A stretch of DNA of 64,000 nt from Catenulispora sp. GP43 (lineage in GTDB: Bacteria; Actinomycetota; Actinomycetes; Streptomycetales; Catenulisporaceae). The stretch is taken from NCBI RefSeq assembly GCF_041260665.1, contig NZ_JBGCCT010000007.1, positions 248,001 through 312,000 of the forward strand, in the 5' to 3' direction. Shown piece by piece: positions 1 to 8,751 of this stretch. The translations under genes were made by a program, and so were the position numbers. The notes under the pieces are model-generated. The model ran no database searches. It was not told where the DNA came from and was given only the letters and a program-made list of their open reading frames with translations. Each line of letters starts with the position of its first letter. Position 1 is the first letter of the stretch.

Positions 1-1043
1 TGTCCTGGCGCTGGATCTTCTTCGTGAACGTCCCGGTCGGGATCGTGGCGCTGGTGCTGACCGCGCTGCGGGTGGCCGAGTCGCGGGAGAAGCAGGCCCG
101 GCGGCCGGACTGGGCCGGCTTCGTGACGTTCTCGGCCGCGCTGGCCGCCCTGGTGTACGGCCTCATCGAATCCGGCCGTGTCGGCTTCTCCGACGCCAAG
201 GTGCTGGCGTGCTTCGCCGGCTCGGCGGTGCTGCTCGTCGTGTTCGTGGCCGTCGAGAGGCGCAGCCGGCATCCGATGTTCGACCTGGGCCTGTTCCGGC
301 TGCCCACGTTCGTCGGCGGCGACATCACCGCGTTCGCGATGTCGGCCGGGATGTTCTCGATGCTGCTGTACCTCGTGCTGTACCTGCAGGACGTGCTGGG
401 CTACAGCGCCCTGCAGACCGGCGTGCGCCTGCTCGTGCTGTCCGGCGGCATGCTCGTGGCCAGCGCGGTGTCCGGCCGGCTGAGCGTCAAGGTCCCGATC
501 CGCGCCCTGATCGGGCCGGGCCTGGCGCTGATCGGCGTCGGGCTGCTGCTGATGCGCGGGCTGGGCGCCACCTCGACCTGGACCCACCTGATCCCCGGCC
601 TCGTCATCGGCGGCGTCGGCGTGGGCCTGGTCAACCCGCCGCTGGCCTCCACCGCGGTCGGCGTCGTCGAACCGCGCCGGGCCGGCATGGCCTCCGGGAT
701 CAACTCCACGTTCCGGCAGGTCGGGATCGCCACCGGTATCGCGCTGCTGGGCACGCTGTTCGCCAACCGCCTCACCTCGGCGGTGACCGAGCTGTCGGCC
801 CGGACCCCGCTGGCCGCGCACAGCGCCGACATCTCCACGGCTCTGCGCAACGGAGACGCCAAGACCCTGTTCGCCACGACACCGCCGGAGCAGCGCGGTC
901 AGCTCACGCTGATCGCCCGCGGGGCCTTCACCACCGGGCTGAACGAGATCCTGCTGGTCGGTGCCGTCACGTGCTTCGTCGCCGCGGTGCTGGCCGCGGT
1001 CCTCATCCGGACCAAGGACTTCCACACCGAGGACGCGGGCTGA
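1..1043 (+). CDS. DHA2-type MFS drug exporter, C-terminal part (5' truncated by window edge)
   Basis: The reading frame is open from base 3 and begins inside the motif SWRWIFFVNVPVG, which in DHA2 (EmrB/QacA, 14-TM) exporters follows TM5, so roughly the first 150 residues lie outside the window. The visible part has several hydrophobic segments, and NPPLASTAVGVVEPRRAGMASG plus the following FRQVGIATGIALLG match the late TM region of this family. It ends with a short charged tail at the TGA of 1041-1043. Role by family: proton-driven efflux of hydrophobic drugs across the cytoplasmic membrane; the substrate cannot be read from sequence. The GTG at 24 is internal, not a start. Confidence 0.9.
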   Translation, partial: SWRWIFFVNVPVGIVALVLTALRVAESREKQARRPDWAGFVTFSAALAALVYGLIESGRVGFSDAKVLACFAGSAVLLVVFVAVERRSRHPMFDLGLFRLPTFVGGDITAFAMSAGMFSMLLYLVLYLQDVLGYSALQTGVRLLVLSGGMLVASAVSGRLSVKVPIRALIGPGLALIGVGLLLMRGLGATSTWTHLIPGLVIGGVGVGLVNPPLASTAVGVVEPRRAGMASGINSTFRQVGIATGIALLGTLFANRLTSAVTELSARTPLAAHSADISTALRNGDAKTLFATTPPEQRGQLTLIARGAFTTGLNEILLVGAVTCFVAAVLAAVLIRTKDFHTEDAG

Positions 1044-1075
1044 CACGGTCGGGCAACCGGCCGCCAGGCCCGTCC

Positions 1076-1510
1076 TCAGGGCCGCTCCTCCACGTCCACG
1101 ACGTGCATGGCCGCCTCCTCGGCCGAGGCGGCGGCGCCGTCGATGCCCACGTCCCGGGCGACCATGTCCGGTTCGGCCTCGACGGCCCGGTCCTCGTCCG
1201 GCGAGACCAGGCGGCCCGCGCGCTCGTCGCCGACCTGGTCGTCCATCAGCTCGCCGTCGGTGTCGCGGGTGTCGCCGATCCCGTCCCAGTCGGCGTCGGT
1301 ATCGGGGTCCGGCTCCTCTTCCTCCAGCCGGTCGCCGAACGTCAGCTCGGTGCGCATCCCCAGGGGGCGCTCCGGCGGCGAGTAGCCCGGATCGCCGGGA
1401 TCACCCCCGCCGACCTGGGAATCGTCGGCTTCGAGCTGGTCCAGGTCCTCGGCCGCGTTGTACGCCTCCGGGTCGACCGGCCCGGTGGGCTCTACGGGTC
1501 CCGTGCTCAT
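1076..1510 (-). CDS. DUF5709 family acidic protein
   Basis: A 144-residue, strongly acidic, probably disordered protein. Recognisable blocks are YNAAEDLDQLE near the N-terminus, GYSPPERPLG in the middle, then DEVGDERAGRL-like (DDQVGDERAGRLVSPDE) and the C-terminal block DVGIDGAAASAEEAAMHV. This block order is what I know from the actinobacterial DUF5709 family, whose function is unknown. An SD-like GGAGG lies just upstream of the ATG at 1510. It sits tail-to-tail with the exporter and head-to-tail with the glycosyltransferase upstream. Identification is by recalled family pattern, not by search. Confidence 0.85.
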   Translation of the reverse strand: MSTGPVEPTGPVDPEAYNAAEDLDQLEADDSQVGGGDPGDPGYSPPERPLGMRTELTFGDRLEEEEPDPDTDADWDGIGDTRDTDGELMDDQVGDERAGRLVSPDEDRAVEAEPDMVARDVGIDGAAASAEEAAMHVVDVEERP

Positions 1511-1548
1511 GGCGTACCTCCAGCTTCTACGTTGTCACAGAGCAGAGC

Positions 1549-2826
1549 TCACCGCTGGTAGGGGATGGGCAGCCGCTCCGGGCGCTTCCTGCCGACCGCG
1601 GTCCGGATCACCTCGGCGACCCGGTGCGCGACCACCGGCCACAGCAGCCCGGTGCCGGCCGCCTCGGCGGCACGCTCGGCGCGCGCCAGGCGTCCGGGCT
1701 CGGTGAGCATGCGGCGCAGCGCCGCCGCGTACGCCCCGGCGTCGCCGGGCTCGGCCAGCAGCCCGGCTCCGCCGGCGAGCATGTCCTCGGTGTAGAAGAA
1801 CGACGTCGACACCACCGGGCGGCCGGCGGCCAGCGCGTACGCCAGCGCGCCGGAGCTGACCTGGTCGCGGGAGCGGTAGGGCGTCAGGAACACCGTGGTG
1901 TGGGCCAGCAGCTGCGCCAGTTCGGTGCTGGTGAGGAAGGAGTCCAGGAAGCGGACGTGGTCGGCGGCGTCCAGTTCGGCCACCAGCTTGCCGAGGTTGT
2001 CCCGGTAGCTCTCGCCGTACCGCCGGACGATCTCGGGATGCGTGGCGCCGGCGATGACGTAGCACAGGTCGGGCAGGTCGCGGGCCAGATCGGCGACCGC
2101 GGCGATCGCCGTGTCCAGTCCCTTGTCCGGGGACAGCAGGCCGAACGTGCTCAGCACGGTGCGGTGCGCGAGCTCCCGCAGGATCCTGGCGAGCTCGGGC
2201 CGGACGGATGCCTGCGACGGCCCGCGCGCCGGCTGGTGCAGCGCTTCCGGGACGCCGTGGGCGATGGTCTCGCACCACCCTGCCCCGATCCCCGCGGCCC
2301 CGGCCAGCCGCCGGGCGGTGGGGGACAGGACGGTGACCGCTGCGGCGCCGCGACAAAGCCGCCGCAGCACGTCGGCCTGGCCGCGGGTCGGCGCGGCGGG
2401 CACGGTGTGCAGCGTGACCAGGTAGGGCACCCCGGCCGCCGACAGTTCCGCGGCGAAGGAGGCGATCAGGGCCCCGTCCCGGCCGCCGTAGATGCCGAAC
2501 TCGTGCTGGATCAGCACCGCGTCGGCGCCCGCCGCCGCCAGGTCCGCGGCCGTTCGGCGATAGGCCGCCGGATCACGCTGGTCCAGCACCCAGGCCACTT
2601 CCCGGTCGTAGCGGAGCCCTTCGTGGTCCACCGCGCACACCGACACGTCCAGGTCCGGTGCGACATCGTCAAGGCTCTTGCACAGGTCCGCGGCGAACAC
2701 GCCGATGCCGCACTGCCTCGGCGGGTAGGTCGACAGCACCACGACGTTCAACCGCGCCCGTTCGCCGCGTACGGGATCGCGTACGGGATGCAGGCGTACA
2801 CCCGGAAAGGTCAAAGTGGTTGTCAT
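1549..2826 (-). CDS. GT4-family glycosyltransferase
   Basis: About 425 residues with the two-Rossmann-fold layout of GT-B glycosyltransferases: N-terminal VVVLSTYPPRQCGIGVFAAD (acceptor side, residues about 27-46) and a C-terminal donor domain with TVLSTFGLLSPDKGLD and SGALAYALAAGRPVVSTSF, where the conserved nucleotide-sugar region lies. An upstream in-frame ATG exists, but the ATG at 2826 has a good AGGAG 8-9 bases upstream, so I prefer it. Likely cytoplasmic retaining sugar transferase; donor and acceptor unknown. It is divergent from the PRC-barrel gene, sharing a 180-bp intergenic region. Confidence 0.87.
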   Translation of the reverse strand: MTTTLTFPGVRLHPVRDPVRGERARLNVVVLSTYPPRQCGIGVFAADLCKSLDDVAPDLDVSVCAVDHEGLRYDREVAWVLDQRDPAAYRRTAADLAAAGADAVLIQHEFGIYGGRDGALIASFAAELSAAGVPYLVTLHTVPAAPTRGQADVLRRLCRGAAAVTVLSPTARRLAGAAGIGAGWCETIAHGVPEALHQPARGPSQASVRPELARILRELAHRTVLSTFGLLSPDKGLDTAIAAVADLARDLPDLCYVIAGATHPEIVRRYGESYRDNLGKLVAELDAADHVRFLDSFLTSTELAQLLAHTTVFLTPYRSRDQVSSGALAYALAAGRPVVSTSFFYTEDMLAGGAGLLAEPGDAGAYAAALRRMLTEPGRLARAERAAEAAGTGLLWPVVAHRVAEVIRTAVGRKRPERLPIPYQR

Positions 2827-3006
2827 CTCTTTGTCTCCTGATCCGTGGGGTACGCCTCTTATGGGTCGTTTAAACGCTCCGGCGCGTCTGAGGTCGGCGA
2901 TTCCGGGACCTGGGCGCCAATCGGGTACCGGCCGCACCATGCGCACCGCAAGTGGCGTTTATCGGTACCCGCCCCGGGCACACGCACGGCCTAAGGAGAA
3001 CGGCTC

Positions 3007-3684
3007 ATGCGCGACGAGAACTTCGAGATCGGCGACGAGGTCTTCTGTGAAGCGAAGGCCTGCGGCCGGCTGAGCGCGGTGACGGTCGTGCCGGCGAAAG
3101 CCAGACTCGCTCATCTGATCGTGGATTCGTACCCGCAGGGAGAACCGCGGCTCATCCCCGCGCGCCAGGCGCACGCCACCGCCGACGGCCTGGCGCTGGA
3201 CTGTTCCCAGGACCAGTTCGACAGCGCCGAGGCGGCCACCGTCACCTACGTCGAGCCGGCCGAAGCGGCCGACTCCGTCGACGACGAGATGCACCGGCGT
3301 CATCACGACGGGATCTCCACCTGGCCGGCCGAGGGCCCGGGCCCCGGTATGCCCACGCCGAGCGTCGGCGCCCCGGCTCCGTTCCCGGGGCCCACGCCGC
3401 AGGTGGAGACCGAGACCCGGGTCCCGCCGGGCGAAGTGCGGGTCCACGAGGGCACCGGAGTGCACGTCATCGACGGCGAACTCGGCCTGGTGGCCGGCGT
3501 GATGGTGCGCCCGCGCGACAAGCGCCTGGAATACATCCTCGTCGACGCCGGCCACCTGTGGTGGCGCCGGCGCGTCGCGATCCCGATGGCGCTGGTCCGG
3601 GGCATGGACGACGCGGGGATCACAGTGCGGCTGTCGAAACGGCAGATCAGGGATCTGCGGCCGGTCGGCCACCGGCGCGGCTGA
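3007..3684 (+). CDS. PRC-barrel domain protein (two barrels)
   Basis: A 225-residue protein with two PRC-barrel-like halves: an N-terminal one (residues about 4-80, FEIGDEVFCEAKACGRLSAV then LAHLIVDSYPQGEPRLIPA) and a C-terminal one (about 145-220, VIDGELGLVAGVMV then LEYILVDAGHLWW). The linker of about 45 residues is rich in Pro and Gly. The start is supported by AAGGAG 8 bases upstream. The protein at 42459-43142 is a paralogue with the same architecture, lying in a sigma/anti-sigma stress block. PRC barrels are small beta-barrels used in ribosome maturation, photosynthesis and stress proteins; the specific role here is unknown. Confidence 0.88.
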   Translation: MRDENFEIGDEVFCEAKACGRLSAVTVVPAKARLAHLIVDSYPQGEPRLIPARQAHATADGLALDCSQDQFDSAEAATVTYVEPAEAADSVDDEMHRRHHDGISTWPAEGPGPGMPTPSVGAPAPFPGPTPQVETETRVPPGEVRVHEGTGVHVIDGELGLVAGVMVRPRDKRLEYILVDAGHLWWRRRVAIPMALVRGMDDAGITVRLSKRQIRDLRPVGHRRG

Positions 3685-3764
3685 GGTCGGGTGATGGCTG
3701 ACTTCGGGCGACGGCCGGCGTCGGGCACGGCTGATCCAGTGCGTGGCTGATCCGGGGCGTTGCC

Positions 3765-3811
3765 GGCCCAGGGCGCCGCCGGCCCAGGGCGTGGCCGGCC
3801 CAGGGCGTGGC
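3765..3811. repeat. 16-bp tandem repeat, about three copies
   Basis: Unit GGCCCAGGGCGTGGCC repeated nearly three times in the 166-bp gap between the PRC-barrel gene and the double-SIS gene. The first copy differs at three positions. The unit is partly self-complementary, so RNA here could fold. No coding function is seen. Confidence 0.8.
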
Positions 3812-3850
3812 GTGCCCGCGCCGATCGCGCCGATTGTTACGTTTTGATCC

Positions 3851-5215
3851 ATGACCAGCGAACCGCCGGATCCCGCCGTGCTCGAAGCCCTCGACCGCCG
3901 CGTCGCCCCGATCGAGCGCCTGGCCGATGACGCCGACGCCATCGCCGAGGCCTGTCTGGCCGTGGCGCGTGCCTTCCGGGCCGGCGGACGGCTGCTGGTG
4001 TTCGGCACCGGGACCGCCGCCACCGACGCCCAGCACGTCTCGGTGGAGTTCATGCACCCGGTGATCGTGGGCAAGCGTGCACTGCCGGCGTTCTCGCTGG
4101 CCGCGGACTCGGCCACGGTGAGCGGCCTGGCGCAGACGCTCGGCCCGGACGCGGTGTTCGCCCATCAGCTCAGGGTGCTGGGACGGGCCCAGGACATCGC
4201 CGTCGGCGTCTGCGGGGACGGTGACAGCCCCGCCGTCGTGCAAGGCCTGGCCGCCGCGCGCGCCGCCGGCATGACCACCGTCGCGCTCATCGGCGGCGAC
4301 GGCGGCCGCATCGCCGAGCACGGACTCGCCGACCACCGCTTCGTGGTCCGCTCCGACGACCACCGCGTGGTCAAGGAAGGCCACGTCACGCTCTACCACC
4401 TGCTGTGGGAACTGACCCACGCCTACCTGGAGCAGCCGCACGCGCTGGACTCCGGCGCCCGCGCCGGAGCTCCCACTACCGAGGCGGCGGGCGGCATCGG
4501 CGAGCTCTACCCGTTCCTGTATTCGGGCACGGCATCGCTGGAAGCGCTGACCGCCGAGGTGGCGGCCTCGGCCCGGGCGAAGATCGCCGAGATCGTGGCC
4601 CTGCGCCGGGCCGTGGGTCAGGCCGAAGCCGGCTCGCTCGCCGCGTGTGCCTCCGCCTTGGCCCAGGGCTTCAGCCAGGGCGCGACGCTGCTGGCCTTCG
4701 GCAACGGCGGCAGCAGCTCCGACGCGCAGGACATCGTCCACACATTCCTCGACCCGGGCCCGGGGCCGGGCTCAGGTGCCGGCACCGGCGCCAGCACCGG
4801 TGCCGGTACCAGCACCACCGCCCTGCCCGCGCTCTGCCTGACCAACGACACCGCGGTGGTCACCGCCCTGTCCAACGACGTCAGCTTCGACGTCGTGTTC
4901 GCCCGGCAGCTGCAAGCCGTCGGCCGCCCCGGGGACCTGGCGGTCGCGGTGTCGACCAGCGGCGGCTCGGCCAACGTCCTGGCCGCGCTGGCCGCCGCCC
5001 GCAAGAGCGGGATGACCACGGTCGGCTTCGCCGGCTACGGCGGCGGCAAGATGGCCGAGCCGGGCCTGGTGGACCACCTGTTCGCCGTCCCGTCCTCCTC
5101 CGTGCACCGCATCCAGGAGGTACAGACGACGCTGTATCACGTTCTGTGGGAACAAGTTCAGCGCGAGCTGCCGCCTCACCAGCGCCGGTCCCGCGCCCCG
5201 CACACCGCGGCCTGA
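3851..5215 (+). CDS. Tandem SIS-domain protein, phosphoheptose isomerase (GmhA)-like
   Basis: A 454-residue protein holding two GmhA-like SIS domains, about residues 1-200 and 215-445. Domain 1 keeps DAQH and the late GHVTLYH segment but has GTGTAATD in place of GNGGS and lacks the STSG phosphate loop. Domain 2 keeps GNGGSSSDAQ and STSGGSANVL but has lost the histidines (DAQD, VQTTLYH). The halves therefore look complementary. Domain 2 also has a Gly/Pro/Thr-rich insertion around residues 298-318. Its 3' end overlaps the convergent hypF end by 40 bp. I recall SIS proteins near actinobacterial group 1h hydrogenases, but their role in hydrogenase biology is unknown. A sugar-phosphate isomerase or sensor are the options. 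Confidence 0.85.
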   Translation: MTSEPPDPAVLEALDRRVAPIERLADDADAIAEACLAVARAFRAGGRLLVFGTGTAATDAQHVSVEFMHPVIVGKRALPAFSLAADSATVSGLAQTLGPDAVFAHQLRVLGRAQDIAVGVCGDGDSPAVVQGLAAARAAGMTTVALIGGDGGRIAEHGLADHRFVVRSDDHRVVKEGHVTLYHLLWELTHAYLEQPHALDSGARAGAPTTEAAGGIGELYPFLYSGTASLEALTAEVAASARAKIAEIVALRRAVGQAEAGSLAACASALAQGFSQGATLLAFGNGGSSSDAQDIVHTFLDPGPGPGSGAGTGASTGAGTSTTALPALCLTNDTAVVTALSNDVSFDVVFARQLQAVGRPGDLAVAVSTSGGSANVLAALAAARKSGMTTVGFAGYGGGKMAEPGLVDHLFAVPSSSVHRIQEVQTTLYHVLWEQVQRELPPHQRRSRAPHTAA

Positions 5216-7458
5216 CCGAGACTGATCCCGCCGTCGTTCGGCGGCACGCGGCGGTGGGTCAGGACCCCGAATCCCGCCGCCTCCAGCCCGCTGACGCAGC
5301 GCTCGGCCAGCACCGTGTTCTGGAAGACGCCGCCGGACAGCGCCACCGTGTCCAAACGGGCATCGCGCCGGATGAGTTCGCAGACCTCGGTCACGATCGC
5401 CGCCAGCCCGTTGTGGAAACGGGCCGAGACGAGCGGTGTCGCGACCCCGGCGTGCACCTCCGCCGCGACCGCGTCCACCAGATCCGAGCCGTGGACCACC
5501 AGCGGGCTCCCCGACGTCCCGGGCTCGACCCGCGCGACATAGCACCCCGGCTCGGAACGGTCGGCCAACTGCTCGAACTCGATCGCCGCCTGCCCCTCGT
5601 AGGACACGGTGTCGCGCACGCCGGCCAACGCCGCCGCCGCGTCGAACAGCCGTCCGGCGCTGGAGGTGCGCGGCGCGTTCAGGCCGGCGCGCGCCGCCGC
5701 CACGACCTGCTCCAGCCGGCCGCCTTGCCGCGCCAGCAAATCCCGCACCGGCGCGATGTCCGGCCATTCGGTGCCGTACGCGGCGTCCAGGTAGGCCGCG
5801 CCCATCCGCCAGGGTTCGCGGACGGCGCTTGCGCCGCCGGGCATGGGAACGGCCGCCAGATGCCCGGCGCGGGTGAAGTCCACCAGGTCGGCGACGAGGA
5901 ATTCGCCGCCCCACAGCGTGCCGTCCTCTCCCATGCCCAGACCGTCGAACGCGACTCCGATCACCGGCTCGTCCGTGCCGTTGTCGGCCAGGCAGGAGGC
6001 GATGTGCGCATGGTGATGCTGGACGGCGACCAGCTCAACGTCCGCGTAGTCGAGCGCGTATTTGGTCGACAGGTACTCCGGATGCAGATCGTGCACGACC
6101 ACCTGCGGGGTGACGGAGAACAGGCGGCTGAAGTGCTCGACGCCCTCGGTGAAGGACTGCAGCGTCTCGTGGTTCTCCAGATCGCCGATGTGGTGGGAGA
6201 CGAACGCGTGCCGGTCGCGCGCCAGGCAGAACGTGTTCTTCAGTTCGGGTCCGCAGGCCAGGACGTGGCGCGGGAACTCCCACGGCAGCGTCAGCGGCGC
6301 CGGGGCGAAGCCGCGCGAGCGCCGGATCGGCAGCGGCCCGCCACGGTCGGCGCGCAGCACCGAGTCGTCGACGCGGGTGTGGATCTCCCGGTCGTGGGTC
6401 AGGAAGGCGTCCGCGACCCCGGACAGGCGCTTGAACGCGTCGTCGTCGCGGTGCGCGATCGGCTCGTCCGACAGGTTGCCGCTGGTCATCACCAGCGGAC
6501 CGGGATGGGCCGCGGCCAGCAGATGATGCAGCGGCGTGTACGGCAGCATGATGCCCAGGCTCCGCTGGCGCGGAGCGACCGACGCCGCGACCTCCGCGCC
6601 CGGTCGGCGCTCCAGCACCACGATCGGCCGCGCGGGATCGAGCAGGAACTCCTCCTCGACGCCGTCCACCTCGCACAGCCGCCGGGCCGCCTCCAGGTCG
6701 GCGACCATGAGCGCCAAAGGGCGTTCCTCGCGGTGCTTGCGCTGTCGTAGAGCCCTGACAGCGTTTTCGTTCCCCGCCGCGACGGCGAGGTGGTAGCCGC
6801 CCAGACCCTTGATCGCCACGATGGAGCCGTCGGCGAGCAGGCCGGCGGCGCGCGCCACCGGGTCGCCCGGCAGCACCGAGCCGTCGGCGGTCCGCAGCTC
6901 CAGGCGCGGCCCGCAGTCCGGGCAGCACACCGGCTGCGCATGGAAGCGCCGGTCCAGCGGATCGGCGTACTCGCGATCGCAGCGCTCGCACAAGGTGAAC
7001 GCCGCCATGGTCGTCCCGGGCCGGTCGTAGGGCAGCTCTCGCACGATGGTGAAGCGCGGCCCGCAGTTGGTGCAGTTGGTGAACGCGTACCCGTGGCGCC
7101 GGTCGGCCGGGTCGGCCATCTCCGCCAGACAGTCCGCGCACGTGGCGGTGTCCGGGGCCACCAGGACGGTGCGCGGCCCGCTTGTGCCGCTGGCCGAGAT
7201 CGAGAAGCCGGTCTGGCCGACCGCGGCGATCGGCTCGACCCGGACCTGCTCGACCCGGGCCAGCGGCGGCGCCTGGCCGGTCAGCGCCTCCACCAAACGG
7301 TCCAGCGCCGCGGGCTCGCCCTCGGCCTCGATCAGCACTCCCAGTCCGTCGTTGCCGACGAACCCGCCGAGCCGCAGGCGACACGCCAGGCCGTACACGA
7401 ACGGCCGAAAGCCCACACCCTGCACGACTCCCTGGACACGAACCCGAATGCGCGTCAT
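5176..7458 (-). CDS. hypF: Carbamoyltransferase HypF, hydrogenase maturation
   Basis: About 760 residues, the usual HypF length, with the full domain order: acylphosphatase-like (GVVQGVGFRPFVYGLA near residues 8-23), two zinc-finger segments (CADCLAEM...CTNCGPRF and CERCDREY...CCPDCGPR), a YrdC-like domain (IVAIKGLGGYHLA) and a Kae1-like domain (HHHAHIASCLADN, SGGVFQNTVLAERC). HypF makes the carbamoyl-AMP from which the cyanide ligands of the NiFe site derive and passes the carbamoyl group to HypE. The ATG at 7458, with GGGAG about 5 bases upstream, begins exactly at the domain, so longer upstream frames are rejected. It is divergent from the structural genes across a 144-bp gap. Confidence 0.96.
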   Translation of the reverse strand: MTRIRVRVQGVVQGVGFRPFVYGLACRLRLGGFVGNDGLGVLIEAEGEPAALDRLVEALTGQAPPLARVEQVRVEPIAAVGQTGFSISASGTSGPRTVLVAPDTATCADCLAEMADPADRRHGYAFTNCTNCGPRFTIVRELPYDRPGTTMAAFTLCERCDREYADPLDRRFHAQPVCCPDCGPRLELRTADGSVLPGDPVARAAGLLADGSIVAIKGLGGYHLAVAAGNENAVRALRQRKHREERPLALMVADLEAARRLCEVDGVEEEFLLDPARPIVVLERRPGAEVAASVAPRQRSLGIMLPYTPLHHLLAAAHPGPLVMTSGNLSDEPIAHRDDDAFKRLSGVADAFLTHDREIHTRVDDSVLRADRGGPLPIRRSRGFAPAPLTLPWEFPRHVLACGPELKNTFCLARDRHAFVSHHIGDLENHETLQSFTEGVEHFSRLFSVTPQVVVHDLHPEYLSTKYALDYADVELVAVQHHHAHIASCLADNGTDEPVIGVAFDGLGMGEDGTLWGGEFLVADLVDFTRAGHLAAVPMPGGASAVREPWRMGAAYLDAAYGTEWPDIAPVRDLLARQGGRLEQVVAAARAGLNAPRTSSAGRLFDAAAALAGVRDTVSYEGQAAIEFEQLADRSEPGCYVARVEPGTSGSPLVVHGSDLVDAVAAEVHAGVATPLVSARFHNGLAAIVTEVCELIRRDARLDTVALSGGVFQNTVLAERCVSGLEAAGFGVLTHRRVPPNDGGISLGQAAVCGARDRRW

Positions 7459-7602
7459 TTCCTCTCCCGGTCCCCGCGTGCGGCAATCCTCATGGACTAC
7501 AAATACCGACGAACTCCCCGAAATCTGCGTAAGTTGGACGGCGCGTCGGCCCGTGCCGCGATCAGCGCACGTACGGGCCGTTCCGACGAACGGGAGGCGA
7601 TC
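7459..7602. promoter_or_regulatory. Divergent hypF / hydrogenase control region
   Basis: This 144-bp gap must hold the promoters for hypF (leftward) and the hydrogenase operon (rightward). It is locally less G+C-rich around 7494-7530. A perfect 6-bp inverted repeat, CCGTTC-4-GAACGG (7578-7593), abuts the GGGAGG ribosome-binding site (7592-7597) of the small-subunit gene and could mask it or bind a regulator. I see no confident -35/-10 pair on either strand. Confidence 0.4.
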
Positions 7603-8658
7603 ATGCCGGCAGCCCAAGCGGCCCCCGCTGAGGAGACCGTGATTCATGTCCTGTGGCTCAACGCCGGGCTCAGTTGCGACGGTGACTCGGTCGCACTGAC
7701 GGCCGCGAGCCAGCCCAGCATCGAGGAGATCGCGCTCGGCGCGCTGCCCGGCCTGCCGAAGGTGGCGGTGCACTGGCCGCTGATCGACTTCGAGTGCGGG
7801 CCCGCCGGCGGCGCGGACGACTTCCTGGAGTGGTTCCGCAAGGCCGACCGCGGCGAGCTGGAGCCGTTCGTGCTCGTCGTCGAGGGCTCGATCCCGAACG
7901 AGGCGATCAAGGACGAGGGCTACTGGGCCGCGTTCGGCACCGACCCGAAGACCGGGCAGCCGATCACCACCTCCGAGTGGGTCACCCGGCTGGCGCCGAA
8001 GGCCACCGTGGTCCTGGCGGTCGGCACCTGCGCCACCTACGGCGGCATCCACGCCATGTCCGGCAACCCCACCGGCGCCATGGGCGTCCCGGACTTCCTA
8101 GGCTGGGACTGGACTTCCAAGGCCGGCATCCCGATCGTGTGCGTCCCGGGCTGCCCGATCCAGCCGGACAACCTGTCCGAGACCATCACCTACCTGCTCT
8201 ACCAGGCCAGCGGCCAGGCGCCGATGATCCCGCTGGACGACGCGCTGCGGCCGGCCTGGCTGTTCGGCGCGACCGTGCACGAGGGCTGCGACCGCGGCGG
8301 CTACTACGAGCAGGGCGAGTTCGCCGACTCCTACGGCCAGCCGACGTGCCTGGTCAAGCTCGGCTGCTGGGGCCCGGTGGTGAAGTGCAACGTGCCCAAG
8401 CGCGGCTGGATGGGCGGCATCGGCGGCTGCCCCAACGTCGGCGGCATCTGCATCGGCTGCACCATGCCCGGCTTCCCGGACAAGTTCATGCCGTTCATGG
8501 ACGCCCCGCCCGGAGCGGTCGTGTCCACCACCGCCTCCAAGGCCTACGGCAGGGTGATCCGCAATCTGCGCACGATCACCACCAAGACCGTCGACGCCGA
8601 ACCGCGCTGGCGCCGTCCCGGACCCAAGCTGACCACCGGTGCCAAGCGCACCTGGTGA
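7603..8658 (+). CDS. hhyS: [NiFe]-hydrogenase small subunit, group 1h (high-affinity)
   Basis: 351 residues. The proximal cluster region reads LNAGLSCDGDS with C25 and D28, where ordinary group 1 enzymes have a second Cys; an Asp ligand here is known for the oxygen-tolerant actinobacterial-type (group 1h, formerly group 5) hydrogenases. Further cluster Cys lie in AVGTCATYGG, VPGCPIQPDN, EGCDRGGYYE and KLGCWGPVVKC...GGCPNVGG...CIGCTMPGFP. There is no Tat signal or membrane anchor, so it is cytoplasmic-facing. It carries electrons from the NiFe site during oxidation of trace H2. The ATG at 7603 is preceded by GGGAGG. First gene of the long rightward operon. Confidence 0.95.
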   Translation: MPAAQAAPAEETVIHVLWLNAGLSCDGDSVALTAASQPSIEEIALGALPGLPKVAVHWPLIDFECGPAGGADDFLEWFRKADRGELEPFVLVVEGSIPNEAIKDEGYWAAFGTDPKTGQPITTSEWVTRLAPKATVVLAVGTCATYGGIHAMSGNPTGAMGVPDFLGWDWTSKAGIPIVCVPGCPIQPDNLSETITYLLYQASGQAPMIPLDDALRPAWLFGATVHEGCDRGGYYEQGEFADSYGQPTCLVKLGCWGPVVKCNVPKRGWMGGIGGCPNVGGICIGCTMPGFPDKFMPFMDAPPGAVVSTTASKAYGRVIRNLRTITTKTVDAEPRWRRPGPKLTTGAKRTW

Positions 8659-8702
8659 CCGCCGGCCGGTGACCGTCAGCCCCCGCATCCCCTTCCGATC
8701 CC

Positions 8703-8726
8703 CGATCCCGACTCCGATCCCGACTC
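8703..8726. repeat. 12-bp tandem repeat between small and large subunit genes
   Basis: Two exact copies of CGATCCCGACTC, with further degenerate CGATCC/CCGACC units on both sides, fill the 93-bp gap between the hydrogenase subunit genes. No ORF or clear hairpin; likely slippage-derived spacer. Confidence 0.7.
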
Positions 8727-8751
8727 CCGACCACTCGATGGGACACGCCTG

